From an uncultured Schwartzia sp. (GTDB taxonomy: Bacteria > Bacillota > Negativicutes > Selenomonadales > Selenomonadaceae), in NCBI GenBank assembly GCA_905373705.1, contig CAJPUA010000048.1, positions 1 to 7,241 of the forward strand: 7,241 nucleotides of DNA, in the 5' to 3' direction. Numbering within the stretch: position 1 is the first letter of the stretch; the number at the start of each line of letters is the position of its first letter. Positions 5,979-7,241 of this stretch are shown here, in pieces. The notes beneath the pieces are model-generated. The model was not told where the DNA came from and did no database searches. It was given only the letters and a program-made list of their open reading frames with translations. The position numbers were made by a program, and so were the translations under genes.

Positions 5979-6344
5979 TTATTTCTTTCTTTCGTATTTT
6001 GACGGACACTTGATCAAAAGTTTATCCGCCTGAAAGACGCCGTCTTGGCATTTCCCCACGGCCACGATGTGATGCGCCTCATCGAACTGATCCGGCTTCA
6101 TCCCGTGATAGCGCACCGGGAGCGTTTCCCCCGTCGCCTCGTCGCGCAGGGTGAAGAGAAAATCCTCTCCCTCCATGCGCGGTGCGGCGGCGGATGGATC
6201 CAAAAGCCCCTTCACCTGCACCGTATGGCTGGCGCTCTTCGCCGCCGCCACATCCACATAGGGCGTCACCGCGTCCATGAAGCTCCACCCAGCGTAAACT
6301 AAGAAAGCAGCCAACAGCACGCCTAAGAGAACTTTTCGGTTCAT
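5979..6344 (-). CDS. ccmE: Haem chaperone CcmE, CxxxY variant
   Basis: CcmE carries haem covalently from the CcmABC side to CcmF in the periplasm. The 121-residue protein has an N-terminal membrane anchor (about 5-20) and an OB-fold domain (about 38-112) with the family-like stretches VKGLLDP, FTLRDEATGETLPVRYHG and GKCQDGVFQADKLLIKCPSKY. At the haem attachment position, where most CcmE proteins have HxxxY, this one has Cys113-PSK-Tyr117. The cysteine variant is known from Desulfovibrio and archaea, where the Ccm system works without CcmG and CcmH. The start is the ATG at 6342-6344, overlapping the ccmC stop by ATGA and preceded by GGGGGAGG. An upstream in-frame ATG at 6384-6386 would add 14 residues inside ccmC and lacks a comparable ribosome binding site. 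Confidence 0.93.
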   Translation of the reverse strand: MNRKVLLGVLLAAFLVYAGWSFMDAVTPYVDVAAAKSASHTVQVKGLLDPSAAAPRMEGEDFLFTLRDEATGETLPVRYHGMKPDQFDEAHHIVAVGKCQDGVFQADKLLIKCPSKYERKK

Positions 6345-6976
6345 GAAACCTCCCCCTTCCGACGGCAGAGCCTCTTCCAAAGCCACCAGTAAAGGAGCGT
6401 GGCGTCCAAGAGCGCCGCCCCCAGAACGCCCAACATGACAAAATCCATGGCAACGGTACCCGCACTGTTGAGAAGCGGTGCAGGGTGCAAGGAAAAGTAA
6501 AGGCGGGGCAGGATGAACACCAAAAAAGGAACCGTCAAAAAGGCCAAGAGGGCGTACACTGCCGAAGCCCGCCCCCGGCGGCGCGGATCAGGAATGGCCG
6601 CCCGCAGGGTGAGGTACGCGCCGTAAATGAGAAGCAGCACGAAAATCGTGGTCTGCCGGGGATCCCAGTTCCAGTACGCCCCCCAGGTCAGCTTCGCGAA
6701 CACCGCGCCGCTCCCCGTAGCCAAGAGTGTGAAAAACAGCCCCAGTCGGGCGGCGGCGGCACTTTTCGCATCGGCGGCGAAATCGTTTCGCCGCAGGAAC
6801 GCCGCACCCCACCACGCATTTTGGAAAAAGGCCAGCACGGCGACCCACGCCATGGGAATGTGAAAAAAGGCGATGCGAACGAGCGCCCCCAGCCCTTCCG
6901 CAGGCGGCACGAAAAAAACCACCCCCATGGCGACGGCGACGGTAAAAAGGACAATAACCGCAAACAACATCATCAC
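6341..6976 (-). CDS. ccmC: CcmC, haem-handling membrane protein that loads CcmE
   Basis: CcmC presents haem to CcmE on the outer face of the cytoplasmic membrane, together with the CcmAB transporter that later releases holo-CcmE. The 211-residue protein has six hydrophobic segments. It has the WWD motif at 98-110 (WGAYWNWDPRQTT) and one conserved histidine on each side, His39 (AFFHIPMAW) and His164 (YFSLHPAPLL), as expected for haem ligands. The start is one of three consecutive candidates, GTG 6974-6976, ATG 6971-6973 or ATG 6968-6970; the GAGG motifs just upstream do not decide between them. The gene follows ccmB by 45 bp and overlaps ccmE by 4 bp. There is therefore no room for ccmD, the small adaptor often encoded between ccmC and ccmE. 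CcsA-family proteins share WWD, but length and context favour CcmC. Confidence 0.95.
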   Translation of the reverse strand: MMMLFAVIVLFTVAVAMGVVFFVPPAEGLGALVRIAFFHIPMAWVAVLAFFQNAWWGAAFLRRNDFAADAKSAAAARLGLFFTLLATGSGAVFAKLTWGAYWNWDPRQTTIFVLLLIYGAYLTLRAAIPDPRRRGRASAVYALLAFLTVPFLVFILPRLYFSLHPAPLLNSAGTVAMDFVMLGVLGAALLDATLLYWWLWKRLCRRKGEVS

Positions 6977-7021
6977 CTCAACCTCGACACGACCTGCCCG
7001 ACGCGACGATACCCTTGCCTG

Positions 7022-7241
7022 CTACGCTTCGTACCAGAGATAATCAAAGAGGACGCTGGCGCCGACGGAAAGCAGCCCATCGTAGAGCGCCATGCCAAAG
7101 AGCGAACCCCAGCCCCCGCCGCTTCCCGAAAACGCCGCAGCGGTAAGGGATACCGCCGGCAAAAACACCGGCAAAATCACCGGCAGGAGGAGAACGGAAA
7201 AAAGCCCGCTCTTGACGCTGGCTCCAGCGGCGAGAGCCGCC
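7022..7241 (-). CDS. ccmB: CcmB, membrane subunit of the CcmAB transporter (3' end only)
   Basis: The minus strand encodes 72 residues up to a TAG at 7022-7024; the gene continues beyond the right edge. The fragment shows a long hydrophobic segment with the proline pattern LLLPVILPVFLPAV and ends in a last hydrophobic stretch, LYDGLLSVGASVLFDYLWYE. This resembles the C-terminal end of CcmB, whose FP..PV helix and short charged tail are typical. CcmB forms an ABC transporter with the ATPase CcmA that uses ATP to release haem-loaded CcmE from CcmC. Identification rests partly on position, directly before ccmC; ccmA is expected further to the right. Confidence 0.85.
   Translation of the reverse strand, partial: AALAAGASVKSGLFSVLLLPVILPVFLPAVSLTAAAFSGSGGGWGSLFGMALYDGLLSVGASVLFDYLWYEA

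Noticed and set aside
1..7241. CRISPR array, tRNA, rRNA, transposase or integrase
   Set aside because: No regularly spaced repeats, cloverleaf, rRNA sequence or transposase/recombinase motif was found on either strand.

Overview
The window is a GC-rich stretch of a bacterial chromosome in which every supported gene lies on the minus strand, so transcription runs from high to low coordinates. It carries the end of a cytochrome c maturation operon (ccmB'-ccmC-ccmE-ccmF), a two-gene cytochrome c nitrite reductase operon (nrfH-nrfA), and a rearranged efflux-type locus: a MarR regulator, a truncated RND-type membrane fusion lipoprotein, an N-terminally truncated peptidoglycan amidase, and the start of a second copy of the marR 3' part at the window edge. 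No tRNA, rRNA, CRISPR array or complete insertion sequence is visible. The host is most likely a strict or facultative anaerobe with an outer membrane. The lipoprotein adaptor implies a diderm, while the consensus TTGACA/TATAAT promoter, strong AGGAGG-type ribosome binding sites and frequent GTG/TTG starts suit the Firmicutes. A diderm firmicute of the Negativicutes is my best guess (inference). A deltaproteobacterium-like host is the main alternative because of the CcmE type.

Region 7241-3858 holds the ccm genes. CcmB (3' end only) and CcmC belong to the system that loads haem onto the chaperone CcmE and releases it. CcmF is the haem lyase that moves haem to apocytochromes. CcmE has a CxxxY haem-binding motif instead of HxxxY. 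No ccmD sits between ccmC and ccmE, and an intrinsic terminator follows ccmF directly, so ccmG, ccmH and ccmI are absent here. This matches the reduced Ccm variant described from Desulfovibrio.

Region 3600-1806 holds nrfH and nrfA, overlapping by 8 bp. NrfH is a tetrahaem membrane quinol oxidase. NrfA is the pentahaem catalytic subunit with the diagnostic CxxCK active-site haem motif. Together they reduce nitrite to ammonium with electrons from the menaquinol pool. All nine haems have to be attached outside the cytoplasm, which explains the neighbouring ccm operon.

Region 1805-1462 is intergenic. It holds a 30-bp imperfect tandem repeat, a strong terminator that can serve nrfA, and the marR promoter.

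Region 1461-1 is the rearranged locus. A complete marR is followed by a membrane fusion protein gene that loses its own sequence after about 110 codons and runs out of frame into the C-terminal two thirds of an Amidase_2 gene. After that come two near-perfect hairpins, and then, exactly at base 40, a 40-bp perfect copy of an internal part of marR that runs off the window. The arrangement suggests a duplication/insertion event, or possibly an assembly join.
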